Shown: positions 35,476-44,274, counted from the first letter of the stretch. The stretch is DNA of 64,000 nucleotides from Paenibacillus polygoni (GCF_030263935.1 NZ_CP127162.1:2365501-2429500); one strand, 5' to 3'. Notes: generated by a model from the sequence alone, not told the origin. Made by a program: numbers and translations.

Positions 35476-36228
35476 TTAATAGATGAGTTCAATCTCATGT
35501 TCTTGAAATAGTTGTTTCCATGGGTCCGAAGGTTCTTGGTCCGTAATGACGACATCAATGTTGTCAAAATGAGACAAATGAACAAAAGCGGTTCGATCAA
35601 ACTTAGTATGATCAGCCAAAAGAATAACCTGCTCCGCTTGTTGAATCATTTTCCGTTTAAGCTCACACTCTGCTTCATTAGAATCCATAATACCGTGATC
35701 AAGAGATAAGGCTTTACAGCTCATAATAAACTTGTCTACATGATATTTACGGGCTGTCTCATGCGCCACGGTTCCCACTAATGACATAGAAGGAGCTCTT
35801 AGCGTACCTCCCGTAGAAATAATCTGGTGACCTGAAGCAGCAAATTCCTGAAGTATAATTGAACTTGTAATTACGGTTAGACCTTGGCGCATATTTAGTA
35901 TTTTCAGTAGTTCGATAGAACTTGTACTTGGATCCATCATTAATGTGTCACCATTATGAATATAAGAAAGCGCTTTCTGTGCAATTTCTTGTTTAATATG
36001 CAAATTGGTAGCATGACGTGTGTAGAAGGGGAGATCTTCATTAGAATGCCGATTCATAATCGCTCCGCCATAGGTCCGGGTCAGTACTCCTTCTTTCTCC
36101 AGTTTCTCTAAATCTCGCCGTATGGTCTCTTCGGTGACTTGAAATTTGTGGCTAAGTTCGGATACGAGTACTCGTTTATCCTTGTTGGCAATGTCGATGA
36201 TCATCTGGCGTCTTTCAGCTGCGAGCAT
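35476..36228 (-). CDS. DeoR-family transcriptional repressor
   Basis: A 250-residue DeoR regulator. The N-terminal helix-turn-helix (VSELSHKFQVTEETIRRDLEKLEKEG, residues 19-44) and the C-terminal sugar-isomerase-like effector domain (GDTLMMDPSTSS, then ISTGGTL, then DSNEAECELKRKM) are complete. Members usually respond to sugar phosphates. It is divergent from the attenuated unknown gene with 190 bp to the leader peptide, and no sugar operon is adjacent. Target unknown. Confidence 0.85.
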   Translation of the reverse strand: MLAAERRQMIIDIANKDKRVLVSELSHKFQVTEETIRRDLEKLEKEGVLTRTYGGAIMNRHSNEDLPFYTRHATNLHIKQEIAQKALSYIHNGDTLMMDPSTSSIELLKILNMRQGLTVITSSIILQEFAASGHQIISTGGTLRAPSMSLVGTVAHETARKYHVDKFIMSCKALSLDHGIMDSNEAECELKRKMIQQAEQVILLADHTKFDRTAFVHLSHFDNIDVVITDQEPSDPWKQLFQEHEIELIY

Positions 36229-36344
36229 ACGAACTCCTTTCTGTGTCGAGGCAATATTTGTATAATTATTATAATTTGAAATGAAGAAAAAGTATAGAAA
36301 TCACCTGATTTTAGACTGATATGTGTTAACTTCGAAAATAAATC

Positions 36345-36373
36345 TTGATGTTTTGATCTATATTAGATATAAT
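36345..36373 (+). promoter_or_regulatory. Sigma-A promoter of the attenuated transcript
   Basis: TTGATG (36345-36350), 17-bp spacer, TATAAT (36368-36373). Transcription would begin near 36380, giving a roughly 220-nt leader before the coding gene. Confidence 0.75.
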
Positions 36374-36417
36374 CGGGAACAATTCAATTCTTCGTTACAT
36401 AAAAAGGAGATTGCCTT

Positions 36418-36468
36418 ATGAACTGCTTCTCACTATTACAATCTTATTATCATTTTAATCAGCGTTAG
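36418..36468 (+). CDS. 16-residue leader peptide of a transcription attenuator
   Basis: ATG 36418 lies 7 bp after AAAAAGGAGA and encodes MNCFSLLQSYYHFNQR then TAG. The last codons and stop lie inside the first hairpin arm (36462-36469). It ends well before the structural gene. The arrangement is that of a ribosome-sensing attenuator, in which stalling on this peptide would change RNA folding. The YY pair and hydrophobic start are compatible with amino-acid or antibiotic sensing; which one is unknown. Confidence 0.75.
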   Translation: MNCFSLLQSYYHFNQR

Positions 36469-36575
36469 CACGCCTTCGATAAATTCGGAGGAGGGCTAAC
36501 GCATTTCGCGTTCGGCCTTCCTGCGGCAAGTAGAAACGCGCAGGACCAAAAGGTCCGGCGCGTTTTTTATTTTTG
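36462..36575 (+). promoter_or_regulatory. Attenuator: hairpin, competing pairing and terminator
   Basis: Perfect 8-bp stem GCGTTAGC (36462-36469) / GCTAACGC (36495-36502) overlaps the leader stop. CGCGTT (36507-36512) can pair with AACGCG (36535-36540), which is also needed for the terminator stem AAACGCGC (36534-36541) / GCGCGTTT (36558-36565), extended by GGACC/GGTCC around an AAAA loop and followed by a T run. So two folds compete, one terminating and one not. Confidence 0.78.
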
Positions 36576-36598
36576 CTAATGGAAGGGAGAGAATCACG

Positions 36599-37450
36599 AT
36601 GATGAATACATTAATCATTGCTAATCAAAACTTAGGGAACAAGGAACAAATCGAACATTATATAGGGAAGGTCATCGCTTTATTTTCTAAGGGTAACGAT
36701 TTTATGGTTTCCAGCGAAAATTGCTCGAATGAAAAAGAGTTAGCTGGATGGGTTAGGATTCATAATCATAATAACGAAGCCCCTCTGATTTACAGCCCAA
36801 AACGAGAAGGTCAAATGTTATGCATGGTGTTAGAACTATTTGAACATTTGGAGATCCCAATCATCATTCGGTGGAGTGCAAAACACGGAAGGGGAGATGC
36901 AGATTCCTCTTCACTCATTGATAATATGATGGATAAGTTAGGGATTCTGACCCAATCAGAGTATGAAGATCAAAACTCTTATTTATTAGAAGAAGGGACC
37001 GTCAACTACGAAATTATAGAACAGGAGAGCCGAGAGGTACTAGCCACGGGAACAAGCTGGAGTAATACGGGGGTTGCTGCTTGGCAGTTTGACATTCGGT
37101 CGATAGGAGAGTTCTGCATATCAAATCAAGAAAAGTACCTTGCGATACATAGACCGCACAATGTGCTGATTCTATCCGAGTTAGAATTCTTGCCTGCATC
37201 CAGACTGCTGGCTGCTGAACTGCGAGATGCTGGCTTTGGAGCACGGATCAAGCAAGTATCGGCTGTTTCCGAGGATAATGAACACGTAATGTTTCTTTCA
37301 GATTCTGAGCCTCGTTTCTTCATTATACCGGGAGAGAGACGGCAGACGATCGGTGAAAGCTGTGTACTTTTAAAGGATCGGCTAGAGCAGACGCTACTAA
37401 AAGTTAAAATGGATCAAGCAATTCATTTAATGACTCAAATTTTATTATAA
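36599..37450 (+). CDS. Unknown protein under attenuator control
   Basis: A 283-residue soluble protein I do not recognise. ATG behind GGAAGGGAGAG, 30 bp after the attenuator terminator. It has no signal peptide or membrane segment. The sequence contains clear alpha/beta stretches (EHLEIPIIIRWSAKHGRGDAD, then SSSLIDNMMDKLGIL; and RFFIIPGERRQ near residue 240). The expensive control suggests it acts in translation stress, antibiotic resistance or amino-acid supply, but that is inference. A strong terminator follows at 37468-37492. Confidence 0.7.
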   Translation: MMNTLIIANQNLGNKEQIEHYIGKVIALFSKGNDFMVSSENCSNEKELAGWVRIHNHNNEAPLIYSPKREGQMLCMVLELFEHLEIPIIIRWSAKHGRGDADSSSLIDNMMDKLGILTQSEYEDQNSYLLEEGTVNYEIIEQESREVLATGTSWSNTGVAAWQFDIRSIGEFCISNQEKYLAIHRPHNVLILSELEFLPASRLLAAELRDAGFGARIKQVSAVSEDNEHVMFLSDSEPRFFIIPGERRQTIGESCVLLKDRLEQTLLKVKMDQAIHLMTQILL

Positions 37451-37467
37451 TGATAAAGTAAACCTCA

Positions 37468-37493
37468 AACCTCGCACTAGCGAGGTTTTTTGC
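37468..37493 (+). terminator. Terminator after the attenuated gene
   Basis: Perfect arms AACCTCGC and GCGAGGTT with an ACTA loop and T6. Confidence 0.9.
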
Positions 37494-37618
37494 ACTTTTA
37501 CGCCGTAGATTCAAAGTGTACAAAATGGTGTATAAGCTCTATATGCTTTTCAAATCAGAAATTTTCATGTACATTAAAGAGGAATACTTGAAAATAAGGA
37601 AATTAGAGGAAAATAAAA

Positions 37619-38431
37619 ATGAATCATAATGTAGATATCTTAACGAAAGAACATATGACAATGGCTAACCTAGAAGAGTACGATCATCCTGATCTATATG
37701 ACGCGGAGAATGAAGGATTTGATAGTGATTTTGCTTTTATTGAGAAATGGGCAGCACTCATGGGAGGCACGGTTATAGACCTGGCTTGCGGAACCGGTCG
37801 AACAACGATCCCTTTAGCAGAGCGGGGATACCCTATGATTGGAATTGATATTCATGAAGGGATGCTTGAACGGGCTAGACATAAGTCTGCACAAGAGCAT
37901 TCGGATATTCGCTTTGAACTGCAAAATTGTGAGGAACTGAACCTTGATGTGAAAAGTTCGCTTATCTTTATGGTAGGTAATGGTTTTCAGCATTTTCTAA
38001 CGAACGAATCGCAAGATAAACTGCTTGATTCCGTATGTAAGCATCTTAAGGAAAGCGGTATATTTATATTCAACACGCGTTTCCCTAACAAAGAAGAGTT
38101 GCTTGCACCAGCAGAAGAGGAGTACTGGAAGACTTATAAAGACGAGCAGGGCAAAGAGATCGATGTATATACGAAAAGTGATTATGATGCGTTGACGCAA
38201 GTACAAGATTATGAAATATCTCGCAGGTTAAAACGAGAAGATGGAACAGTACAGTCTGTTTATCAAAGCAGAATTAAGCTTCGCTATACGTATCCGATGG
38301 AAATGGAAAGAACGCTGGCAAGACATGGGCTTAAGGTTATTGAATTGTATGGAGACTGGGAAGAGAATCCTCCCGCGGATTCGAAACCGGAACTCATATA
38401 TGTCTGTCAGAAAGAAAAAGAATGTATGTAA
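37619..38431 (+). CDS. Class I SAM-dependent methyltransferase
   Basis: A 270-residue methyltransferase. Motif I is VIDLACGTGRTTIPLA (about residues 54-69) with acidic GIDIHEGMLERA after strand 2, and NGFQHF marks the post-IV region. The C-terminal region (TYPMEMERTLARHGLKVIELYGDW) is typical of small-molecule methyltransferases. Substrate unknown. Terminated by the hairpin at 38439-38479. Confidence 0.78.
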   Translation: MNHNVDILTKEHMTMANLEEYDHPDLYDAENEGFDSDFAFIEKWAALMGGTVIDLACGTGRTTIPLAERGYPMIGIDIHEGMLERARHKSAQEHSDIRFELQNCEELNLDVKSSLIFMVGNGFQHFLTNESQDKLLDSVCKHLKESGIFIFNTRFPNKEELLAPAEEEYWKTYKDEQGKEIDVYTKSDYDALTQVQDYEISRRLKREDGTVQSVYQSRIKLRYTYPMEMERTLARHGLKVIELYGDWEENPPADSKPELIYVCQKEKECM

Positions 38432-38438
38432 TAAGGAG

Positions 38439-38479
38439 GACCGAGAACCTTCTCGAAAGAGATATTTCTCGGTCTTTTT
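38439..38479 (+). terminator. Terminator after the methyltransferase gene
   Basis: Arms GACCGAGAA (38439-38447) and TTCTCGGTC (38466-38474), then T5. Confidence 0.8.
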
Positions 38480-38503
38480 ATAAGAAAACTTGCCTGCGAG
38501 AGG

Positions 38504-38980
38504 ATGAAGAGTTTGAAACAGAAGACATTCTTTATGATTGTTCTCTTTATCATCGTAAGCCTTGTTGGAGTGACGATCGGGGTGCAATATGCACGTTCTT
38601 TTACCTCTTTCCAGAATCTCGTCATGAAACACATAAGCGATACAGATGAAGTGACATCCCTGCGAATTAGTTATTCACCACGGGAGGAAGAGTGGATTGA
38701 AGTTACCGATCCGAATCAAATTCATGAGATAGTGGATGATTTAGCTGACATTCGGCTGATGAGAACAAAAGATATGCCATCCTTCGATTCCATGATTTAC
38801 AGGATGGAGATTGTGGTTAACAAGTCAGATCATAGATTTACTATTGTTTATGGAGCAGATAATTATCTATTTATTCAAACTAGTGGTAAGCTCAAAAATC
38901 ACAAATCTTATTCTCAGGGTTATAGAATCATAAGTGATTATAATCCAGCTGAGGTATTGTCTATCAGTAATAATCATTAA
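38504..38980 (+). CDS. Exported or membrane-anchored protein, DUF5301-like
   Basis: A 158-residue protein with an N-terminal membrane anchor or signal (KQKTFFMIVLFIIVSLVGVTIG). The mature part (SLRISYSPREEEWIEVTDPNQI, then LMRTKDM, then FTIVYGADNYLFIQ) resembles small DUF5301-type domains found in Bacillales. ATG 38504 sits right at its ribosome site GAGAGG; TTG 38513 is an alternative start with better spacing. No function known. Its neighbour is another small membrane-anchored protein. Confidence 0.6.
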   Translation: MKSLKQKTFFMIVLFIIVSLVGVTIGVQYARSFTSFQNLVMKHISDTDEVTSLRISYSPREEEWIEVTDPNQIHEIVDDLADIRLMRTKDMPSFDSMIYRMEIVVNKSDHRFTIVYGADNYLFIQTSGKLKNHKSYSQGYRIISDYNPAEVLSISNNH

Positions 38981-39017
38981 GATAGAAATGGTGTAGATCC
39001 AAGGGGAAGGAGTGAGA

Positions 39018-39416
39018 ATGTTGGACAATGAATCGTTTGAAATAAAGAAGATCAGAAAAAAGACGTTTCGCATGATTACAATTGTTGGTTTAGCCTGTAT
39101 CAGTATCTTAGGCTATGGTGTCTACTGGGCCTTGTTCGATACGAATCGATTACCAAAAGGAGAGTATCTTACAGAAGTGACCTCACCAGACGGTGCCTAT
39201 ACATTAAAAGCTTACCGTATAAATGGAGGAGCCACCACGTCCTATGCGATCCGAGGGGAGCTAGTCATGAACGATAAGAAAGGTAAGTCCAAAACGATCT
39301 ATTGGAATTCCCGCGAAGATAACGTAGCTGTAAAGTGGATAGACAGTGACACGGTTCATATTAATGGGCATACTCTAAACGTGCCTGATGAGAAATTTGA
39401 TTTTAGAACACAATAA
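39018..39416 (+). CDS. Membrane-anchored DUF5412-like protein
   Basis: A 132-residue protein from ATG 39018, 8 bp after GGAAGG; an in-frame GTG at 39012 is less well placed. One N-terminal membrane segment (MITIVGLACISILGYGVYWAL) is followed by an extracellular domain containing TSPDGAYTLKAYR, AIRGELV and NVAVKWIDSDTVHINGHTL, the DUF5412 pattern. Function unknown. Convergent with the GntP gene. Confidence 0.68.
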   Translation: MLDNESFEIKKIRKKTFRMITIVGLACISILGYGVYWALFDTNRLPKGEYLTEVTSPDGAYTLKAYRINGGATTSYAIRGELVMNDKKGKSKTIYWNSREDNVAVKWIDSDTVHINGHTLNVPDEKFDFRTQ

Positions 39417-39424
39417 AATACATA

Positions 39425-39463
39425 CAAAAAAGGCACTGCTCCAAGGGAACAGTGCCTTTTCAA
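39425..39463. terminator. Bidirectional terminator
   Basis: Arms AAAAAGGCACTG and CAGTGCCTTTT with an 11-nt loop serve both the DUF5412 gene and the GntP gene. Confidence 0.82.
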
Positions 39464-39464
39464 G

Positions 39465-40784
39465 TTAAATAAATAGATCCATAATGAGGACGCCAGCAAG
39501 TCCGACTAACGAAATAATAGTTACCATGACAGACCAGGTTTTAATGGTTTTACCGATACTAAGGTTAAAGTACTCTTTGTAAATCCAGAAACCTGCATCA
39601 TTTACGTGTGAGAAGGTAACACTTCCTGCGCCAGCAGCAAGTACCATAAGCTCGGGGCTGACGCCGGTTGCAGCAACAAGAGGTGCGGCAATACCAGCGG
39701 CTGTCATACCTGCTACTGTAGCAGAACCTACTGCAATTCTAAGGATAGCTGCGATCAGCCAGGTAAGAAGCAGTGGAGAGAGGCTCGAACCCGACATAAG
39801 ATCGGATATATACTGGTCAATATGGCTGTCAACCAGCACTTGCTTGAACGCACCGCCGCCTGCAATAATGAGGAGGATCATTCCGATACCGCTTACAGAT
39901 TCACTAAGAGAATGCATAACTTCCGGCATTTTTTTACCTAAATTTAAACCGAACGTGAAAATCGCGACAATAACAGAGATTAATAGAGCTACATTCGCGT
40001 TACCGATAAAATTAGTGATCGGTGCAATCGCTGAATTCGGTGCAACAAGTTCAACCACCGTTTGCAATGCGATTAAAATCACGGGTAATAGAGCAGTGAA
40101 TAGGCTGATTCCGAATTTAGGAAGTTCTTCTTCTTTAAATTCTTTTGGATTAAATAGACCTTTTGGAATTTCAATTTCTAAGAAATCTTTTTTGAATAAC
40201 TTAGTATACACAGGGCCTGCAAGAATAAAGGCAGGAACAGCAATGATGATTCCAAGAATCATGGTAAGCCCGATATTAGCTTCAAACACATTGGCAACGG
40301 CTGTTGGACCAGGGTGCGGGGGTACAAAACCATGCATCGTAATTAGAGCAGCGATTACAGGCATCCCCAGATAAAGCACGGGAACTCTAGCTGCAATAGC
40401 AATGGTAAATACTAAAGGAATTAAGACTACAACGCCTGTTTCAAAGAATAAAGCGATTCCAACTATAGCAGCTGTAAAGACAGCCGCAAGCTGAGTTCTC
40501 TTTTCTCCAAAAGCACTAATCATCGTTGTCGCAATACGCTGAGCACCGCCTGAATCCGTCATTAACTTCCCAAGAATCCCCCCAAAGATAATAATCATGG
40601 TGAGATGCCCAAGGGTTCCTCCCAGCCCAGATTCAATCGATCCTATGGCCTCGGTGGGTGTCATGCCTTCTAGCATGGCAACCGCTAGAGAAACAATAAT
40701 TAGAGATAAGAAAGCGTTTAACTTACATACCATCATTAATACTAATAATAGTACAACCCCAATAGTAACAGATATAATCGGCAT
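39465..40784 (-). CDS. GntP-family sugar-acid permease
   Basis: A 439-residue permease of about 12-14 membrane segments. The motifs HGFVPPHPGPTAVA (about residues 150-163) and GSVTFSHVNDAGFWIYKEYF (about residues 386-405) are characteristic of GntP gluconate/hydroxyacid:H+ symporters. It is the last gene of a minus-strand operon with a DUF1537 kinase and a hydroxyacid dehydrogenase, so the cargo is probably a four-carbon sugar acid such as threonate or erythronate. A gap of about 160 bp separates it from the kinase. Confidence 0.85.
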   Translation of the reverse strand: MPIISVTIGVVLLLVLMMVCKLNAFLSLIIVSLAVAMLEGMTPTEAIGSIESGLGGTLGHLTMIIIFGGILGKLMTDSGGAQRIATTMISAFGEKRTQLAAVFTAAIVGIALFFETGVVVLIPLVFTIAIAARVPVLYLGMPVIAALITMHGFVPPHPGPTAVANVFEANIGLTMILGIIIAVPAFILAGPVYTKLFKKDFLEIEIPKGLFNPKEFKEEELPKFGISLFTALLPVILIALQTVVELVAPNSAIAPITNFIGNANVALLISVIVAIFTFGLNLGKKMPEVMHSLSESVSGIGMILLIIAGGGAFKQVLVDSHIDQYISDLMSGSSLSPLLLTWLIAAILRIAVGSATVAGMTAAGIAAPLVAATGVSPELMVLAAGAGSVTFSHVNDAGFWIYKEYFNLSIGKTIKTWSVMVTIISLVGLAGVLIMDLFI

Positions 40785-40947
40785 TCATTTTTCCTCTTTT
40801 CGTTTATCACTTCATTATAGAAGGCCGCTTCCATAAGGAGTGCACTCACATAGTAACTTTAAAATGAATAAACACGTTTTCATGAAAAAGTATTGCAGCG
40901 TTACACTCCTTACTTCCGGGCTCAGTTACAAGTACAAGTAAGACAGA

Positions 40948-42384
40948 TTACTTATTGCTTAACATTTCAACAACTTCTCTTAAATCCGTTTTCGTACCTA
41001 CGTTTCCAGGGAAGATAACATAGGAGATTCCAGGGAATTTGCTTTCATTGTCTGTAGTCCAGACCGGAATTCCCGGACGAATCTGACCTGCTACTGTCGC
41101 TCTTTTTACTTCAAGACCGTTTGTTCCAATGTCACTTGAGGTAATGCCGCCTTTAGCAATAATGTAGGAAGGTCTAACTTCTAACCGTTTCACGATACTT
41201 GTAACCGCATCTGAAATTTTTACAGAAAGCTTCAATTCTTCTTCTTGTTTGCCTTCTCCAAGATCTAAACGTTCTCTTCTTGTGTATACAGCAACATTAG
41301 TTCCATTTAGGATCAGTTTATTGGTTTCTTCAACAACTCGATCCAATTCTTTTTCGAATTTTTCTGGTTCTAATACAAGATGAACATCAAATTCTATGAA
41401 CTCAATGTCGTTTGATTTTTTCAGTTCCTCGAATTGTTCCGTCGTTTTCTTAACATGGGATCCGATAATCACGAGTCCGCCGTGGTTAGTAGATTCACTC
41501 ATTATTTCATCGCGAGAGAGCAGCGCTTTATCACTCACTCCGCCGATAACTTTGGTAAGTGCTGCAGCACTTCTGAACAGGAAGTTCTTCCCTTTATTCA
41601 TTGCTCGAATGAGGGCAATAGTAAAGACTTTTACATCAGAATAGTCGACCGCATTCACAATTACTTTATTAAAATCTTCCACTTTCAGCAGCTGCTGTTC
41701 AATCGTTTCGATATCCACTGCGCGCAGGCTGTCCAGCGAAATATAAGTCATATGCTCAGCTTTATATTCACCGTTTGATTTTTCTTCAGCCCACTCACCT
41801 AAATGAGATTTGGTATAACCAAAGGTGCGGTCTTTCGCAAATTCAGTTTCGCCGGCAGGAACGAGCTCCGTATCGTATTGAACATAGTGAATATTATCAA
41901 TGGTAAAACGGCCGCCTTCTTTAAAGAAAGGAAGGATGATCTCACCGTCAAATTTCATATCCGAATTTGCTTCCACCGTTTCTTTCAACACTTGTGTTTC
42001 CAGTGGGTAGTGTCCGCGTAATGTGGAATCACCACGGCTGATGATAGTAAATTCGCGATTGCTTTTCTTCGCAGCTTCTACGATATTAGCAGCAATTTCT
42101 TGATGCGCCTTTGTTGTTTCTGCTGCTGTAAATCCACGTGAGTTCGTTAAGATAAAGAACATGGAGTTCTCTTCTTGAAACCCTTTTTCGATACTGTCCA
42201 AAGACCAATCCGTATAAACGGAAATACCGTGTACGGTTTGAACACCTGTTGGGTCATCGTCGAGAACAATGATTTTTTTATTGAAATTGGATAACTCATT
42301 TTGAATGGTTTCATTCACAATCGTTGTATCAAAAGCAGGGATTTTGCTGAAGACTTCTTCCACTAATCTTTTATTTGTGCTCAT
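40948..42384 (-). CDS. Four-carbon acid sugar kinase (DUF1537 family)
   Basis: A roughly 478-residue kinase. I place the start at ATG 42384 (MSTNKRLVEEVF), behind GGGGG, overlapping the upstream stop by 14 bp; the frame opens further upstream but without a ribosome site. Motifs VLDDDPTGVQTVHG (residues about 35-48) and SRGDSTLRGHYPLE are typical of the N-terminal domain; IAKGGITSSDIG and GIPVW...FPGNVGTKTDL mark the C-terminal ATP-binding part. Known members phosphorylate 3-oxo- or 2-oxo-tetronates or D-threonate. Confidence 0.85.
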   Translation of the reverse strand: MSTNKRLVEEVFSKIPAFDTTIVNETIQNELSNFNKKIIVLDDDPTGVQTVHGISVYTDWSLDSIEKGFQEENSMFFILTNSRGFTAAETTKAHQEIAANIVEAAKKSNREFTIISRGDSTLRGHYPLETQVLKETVEANSDMKFDGEIILPFFKEGGRFTIDNIHYVQYDTELVPAGETEFAKDRTFGYTKSHLGEWAEEKSNGEYKAEHMTYISLDSLRAVDIETIEQQLLKVEDFNKVIVNAVDYSDVKVFTIALIRAMNKGKNFLFRSAAALTKVIGGVSDKALLSRDEIMSESTNHGGLVIIGSHVKKTTEQFEELKKSNDIEFIEFDVHLVLEPEKFEKELDRVVEETNKLILNGTNVAVYTRRERLDLGEGKQEEELKLSVKISDAVTSIVKRLEVRPSYIIAKGGITSSDIGTNGLEVKRATVAGQIRPGIPVWTTDNESKFPGISYVIFPGNVGTKTDLREVVEMLSNK

Positions 42385-43279
42385 TGCTAGAACCCCCAAC
42401 TTCGACATTTGCGAGTTTTTCGTAGTACTGTACGATACCGCCGTGGTCATCCATCAGTTTGCCGTCAACTTTCAAGGCATGGAAGATTTCTAAAAGGTGG
42501 CTGGATAGAGGAAGAGGTACGCCAATTTCATGCGCAGTATCCATTACATTCGTAATATCTTTCATATTGATGGCAATCGTGCCGCCTGGAGCAAAGTTTC
42601 TATCCAATATTAAAGGAACTTTAGCATCGAGGACTGCACTTCCTGCTAGTCCGCCACGGATGGCTTGGTACATTTTTTCAATATCAATCCCTGCTTTTGC
42701 AGCTAGTACGAGAGCTTCTGACATCGCAGCAATGTTAAGGTTTACAATAATCTGGTTTGCAAGTTTCGCAGTAACACCGCATCCGCTGTCTCCGACGAGA
42801 GTAACAGCGCTACCCATATCAAATAGAACTGATTTTGTTGCTTCGAATACGCTTTCTTTACCGCCAACCATAATAGCTAAAGTTCCATCAATCGCTTTAG
42901 GTTCACCGCCGCTGACTGGTGCATCTAAGAAACCGACGCCTTTTTGAGCTGCTTCTTCAGCAAGTGCTTTGGTAACAGCAGGAGTAATAGAACTCATATC
43001 AATAATAATAGAACCTTCTTTAGCTCCAGCTAAAATTCCGTTCTCACCGAGTACAACAGATTGTACATGTTTTGAAGCAGGAAGCATGGTGATGATAATT
43101 TCACTGTTTTCCGCAACTTCTTTTGGTGTAGTTGCCGTGAGTGCACCCGCTTTTACTAATGTTTGAACCGCTTCTTGATTGAGATCATTTACCGTTAGTG
43201 TGTGTCCAGCTTTAATCAGGTTTAAGGCCATTGGTTTCCCCATAATACCTAGTCCGATAAATCCAACTTTTTTTGTCAT
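42371..43279 (-). CDS. 3-hydroxyacid dehydrogenase (tartronate-semialdehyde reductase / threonate dehydrogenase type)
   Basis: A 302-residue beta-hydroxyacid dehydrogenase. The NAD(P) motif FIGLGIMGKPMALNL is at residues 7-21, the substrate motif DAPVSGGEPKA near residue 119, and the catalytic Lys in GCGVTAKLANQ near residue 171. With the DUF1537 kinase it fits the first two steps of L-threonate/D-erythronate breakdown (LtnD plus OtnK). Tartronate-semialdehyde reductase (GarR) is the alternative. ATG behind AGGAGG. First gene of the operon. Confidence 0.82.
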   Translation of the reverse strand: MTKKVGFIGLGIMGKPMALNLIKAGHTLTVNDLNQEAVQTLVKAGALTATTPKEVAENSEIIITMLPASKHVQSVVLGENGILAGAKEGSIIIDMSSITPAVTKALAEEAAQKGVGFLDAPVSGGEPKAIDGTLAIMVGGKESVFEATKSVLFDMGSAVTLVGDSGCGVTAKLANQIIVNLNIAAMSEALVLAAKAGIDIEKMYQAIRGGLAGSAVLDAKVPLILDRNFAPGGTIAINMKDITNVMDTAHEIGVPLPLSSHLLEIFHALKVDGKLMDDHGGIVQYYEKLANVEVGGSSNEHK

Positions 43280-43443
43280 GATTTTTTCCTCCTATTTAGT
43301 AGTTTTATGTAAGGCCTGGTATGACCTTGATTTGGTTTTTGCCCATGTACTTCACTATAATCAGTCATTCGCTTATCGTTATCAGATCAGTGATTCTGTG
43401 GAAAGTAAAAAGGCAACCGCTTACAATATAGTTTTCGTTATCA

Positions 43444-43518
43444 TTGTATACTATATCAATAAATTTGTATACAATTCATTAATATTTTGTATACATTAAA
43501 TAATATTTTTGTATACAA
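43444..43518. promoter_or_regulatory. Four-copy operator array for the divergent GntR regulator
   Basis: TTGTATACTA (43444-43453), TTGTATACAA (43465-43474), TTGTATACAT (43487-43496) and TTGTATACAA (43509-43518). The copies start 21, 22 and 22 bp apart, about two DNA turns each, so bound dimers would sit on one face of the helix. The palindromic core GTATAC is typical of FCD-type GntR operators. They lie between the divergent regulator and the sugar-acid operon. Confidence 0.78.
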
Positions 43519-43650
43519 AAAGGTGTTAGTTGTACACTATCATGAATTTATCGTATGCTATATTCTCATTGCCAATTATATATATAAGATTTTTCTGTGG
43601 TAATTTGGTAATATGGGTAATAACTTGGAATGAAAACGGAGGTGAAGTTA

Positions 43651-44274
43651 GTGCTTGAAGGTAACAACTCACGACCGGCGTATCATCAATGTTACGAAAT
43701 TCTCCGTGATAAAATATTAACCGGTGAGCTTTCTAGCGGTACGAAGATCGTTGAAGAAAAACTCGCTGCCGAACTTGGCGTCAGCAGAACCCCCATAAGA
43801 GACTCTATACGTAAATTAGAAAATGAAGGTCTTATTGTTAAGAAGAAAGTAGTAAAACCAACGGAGAAGGATTTGCGAAATATATTTAGTGTGAGAATCT
43901 TGCTGGAAGGATACTCAGCTCGGTGTGCGGCTATTTTCTTGAAAGAAAATGAAATTGATAAACTGTATCAATATGTGGAGGTTGGCAGAAAGGGTACAAA
44001 AGAAGAGATTATGTCTGCCAATGAAGATTTTCATAATGATATTGTGAGAGCAAGCAATAATCCGTTGATGATTGATATCATTGACCGGATGCAAGCTATC
44101 ATTTATTTACTCCGAAAAACCGTGGTTATCTATAATCGGCCTCATCTGATTGATGAACATGAAGAAATATATGAGGCAATCAAGATAAGAGATGGAGAAA
44201 AAGCGGAAGAATTGATGAAAAAACACTTAGAAAATGACTTAAACTTTTATCTGCATGTCATGAGTAATGACTAA
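43651..44274 (+). CDS. GntR-family (FCD) regulator of the sugar-acid operon
   Basis: A 207-residue regulator from GTG 43651, 8 bp after GGAGG; the ATG at 43630 lies upstream of that ribosome site. The winged helix-turn-helix (KLAAELGVSRTPIRDSIRKLENEG) is followed by an all-helical FCD ligand domain with metal-ligand-type residues (NEDFHNDIVRAS, then DEHEEIYEAI, then KKHLEND). It is divergent from the dehydrogenase-kinase-permease operon, with the operator array between. It probably represses until a sugar acid binds. Confidence 0.87.
   Translation: MLEGNNSRPAYHQCYEILRDKILTGELSSGTKIVEEKLAAELGVSRTPIRDSIRKLENEGLIVKKKVVKPTEKDLRNIFSVRILLEGYSARCAAIFLKENEIDKLYQYVEVGRKGTKEEIMSANEDFHNDIVRASNNPLMIDIIDRMQAIIYLLRKTVVIYNRPHLIDEHEEIYEAIKIRDGEKAEELMKKHLENDLNFYLHVMSND

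Noticed and set aside
39844..40374. Long plus-strand frame inside the GntP gene
   Set aside because: It is the antisense shadow of a clearly coding permease, with no ribosome site.
40785..40947. cre-like sequence between the kinase and permease genes
   Set aside because: Two or more consensus positions fail.
42459..42947. Long plus-strand frame inside the dehydrogenase gene
   Set aside because: Antisense shadow of a well-supported enzyme.
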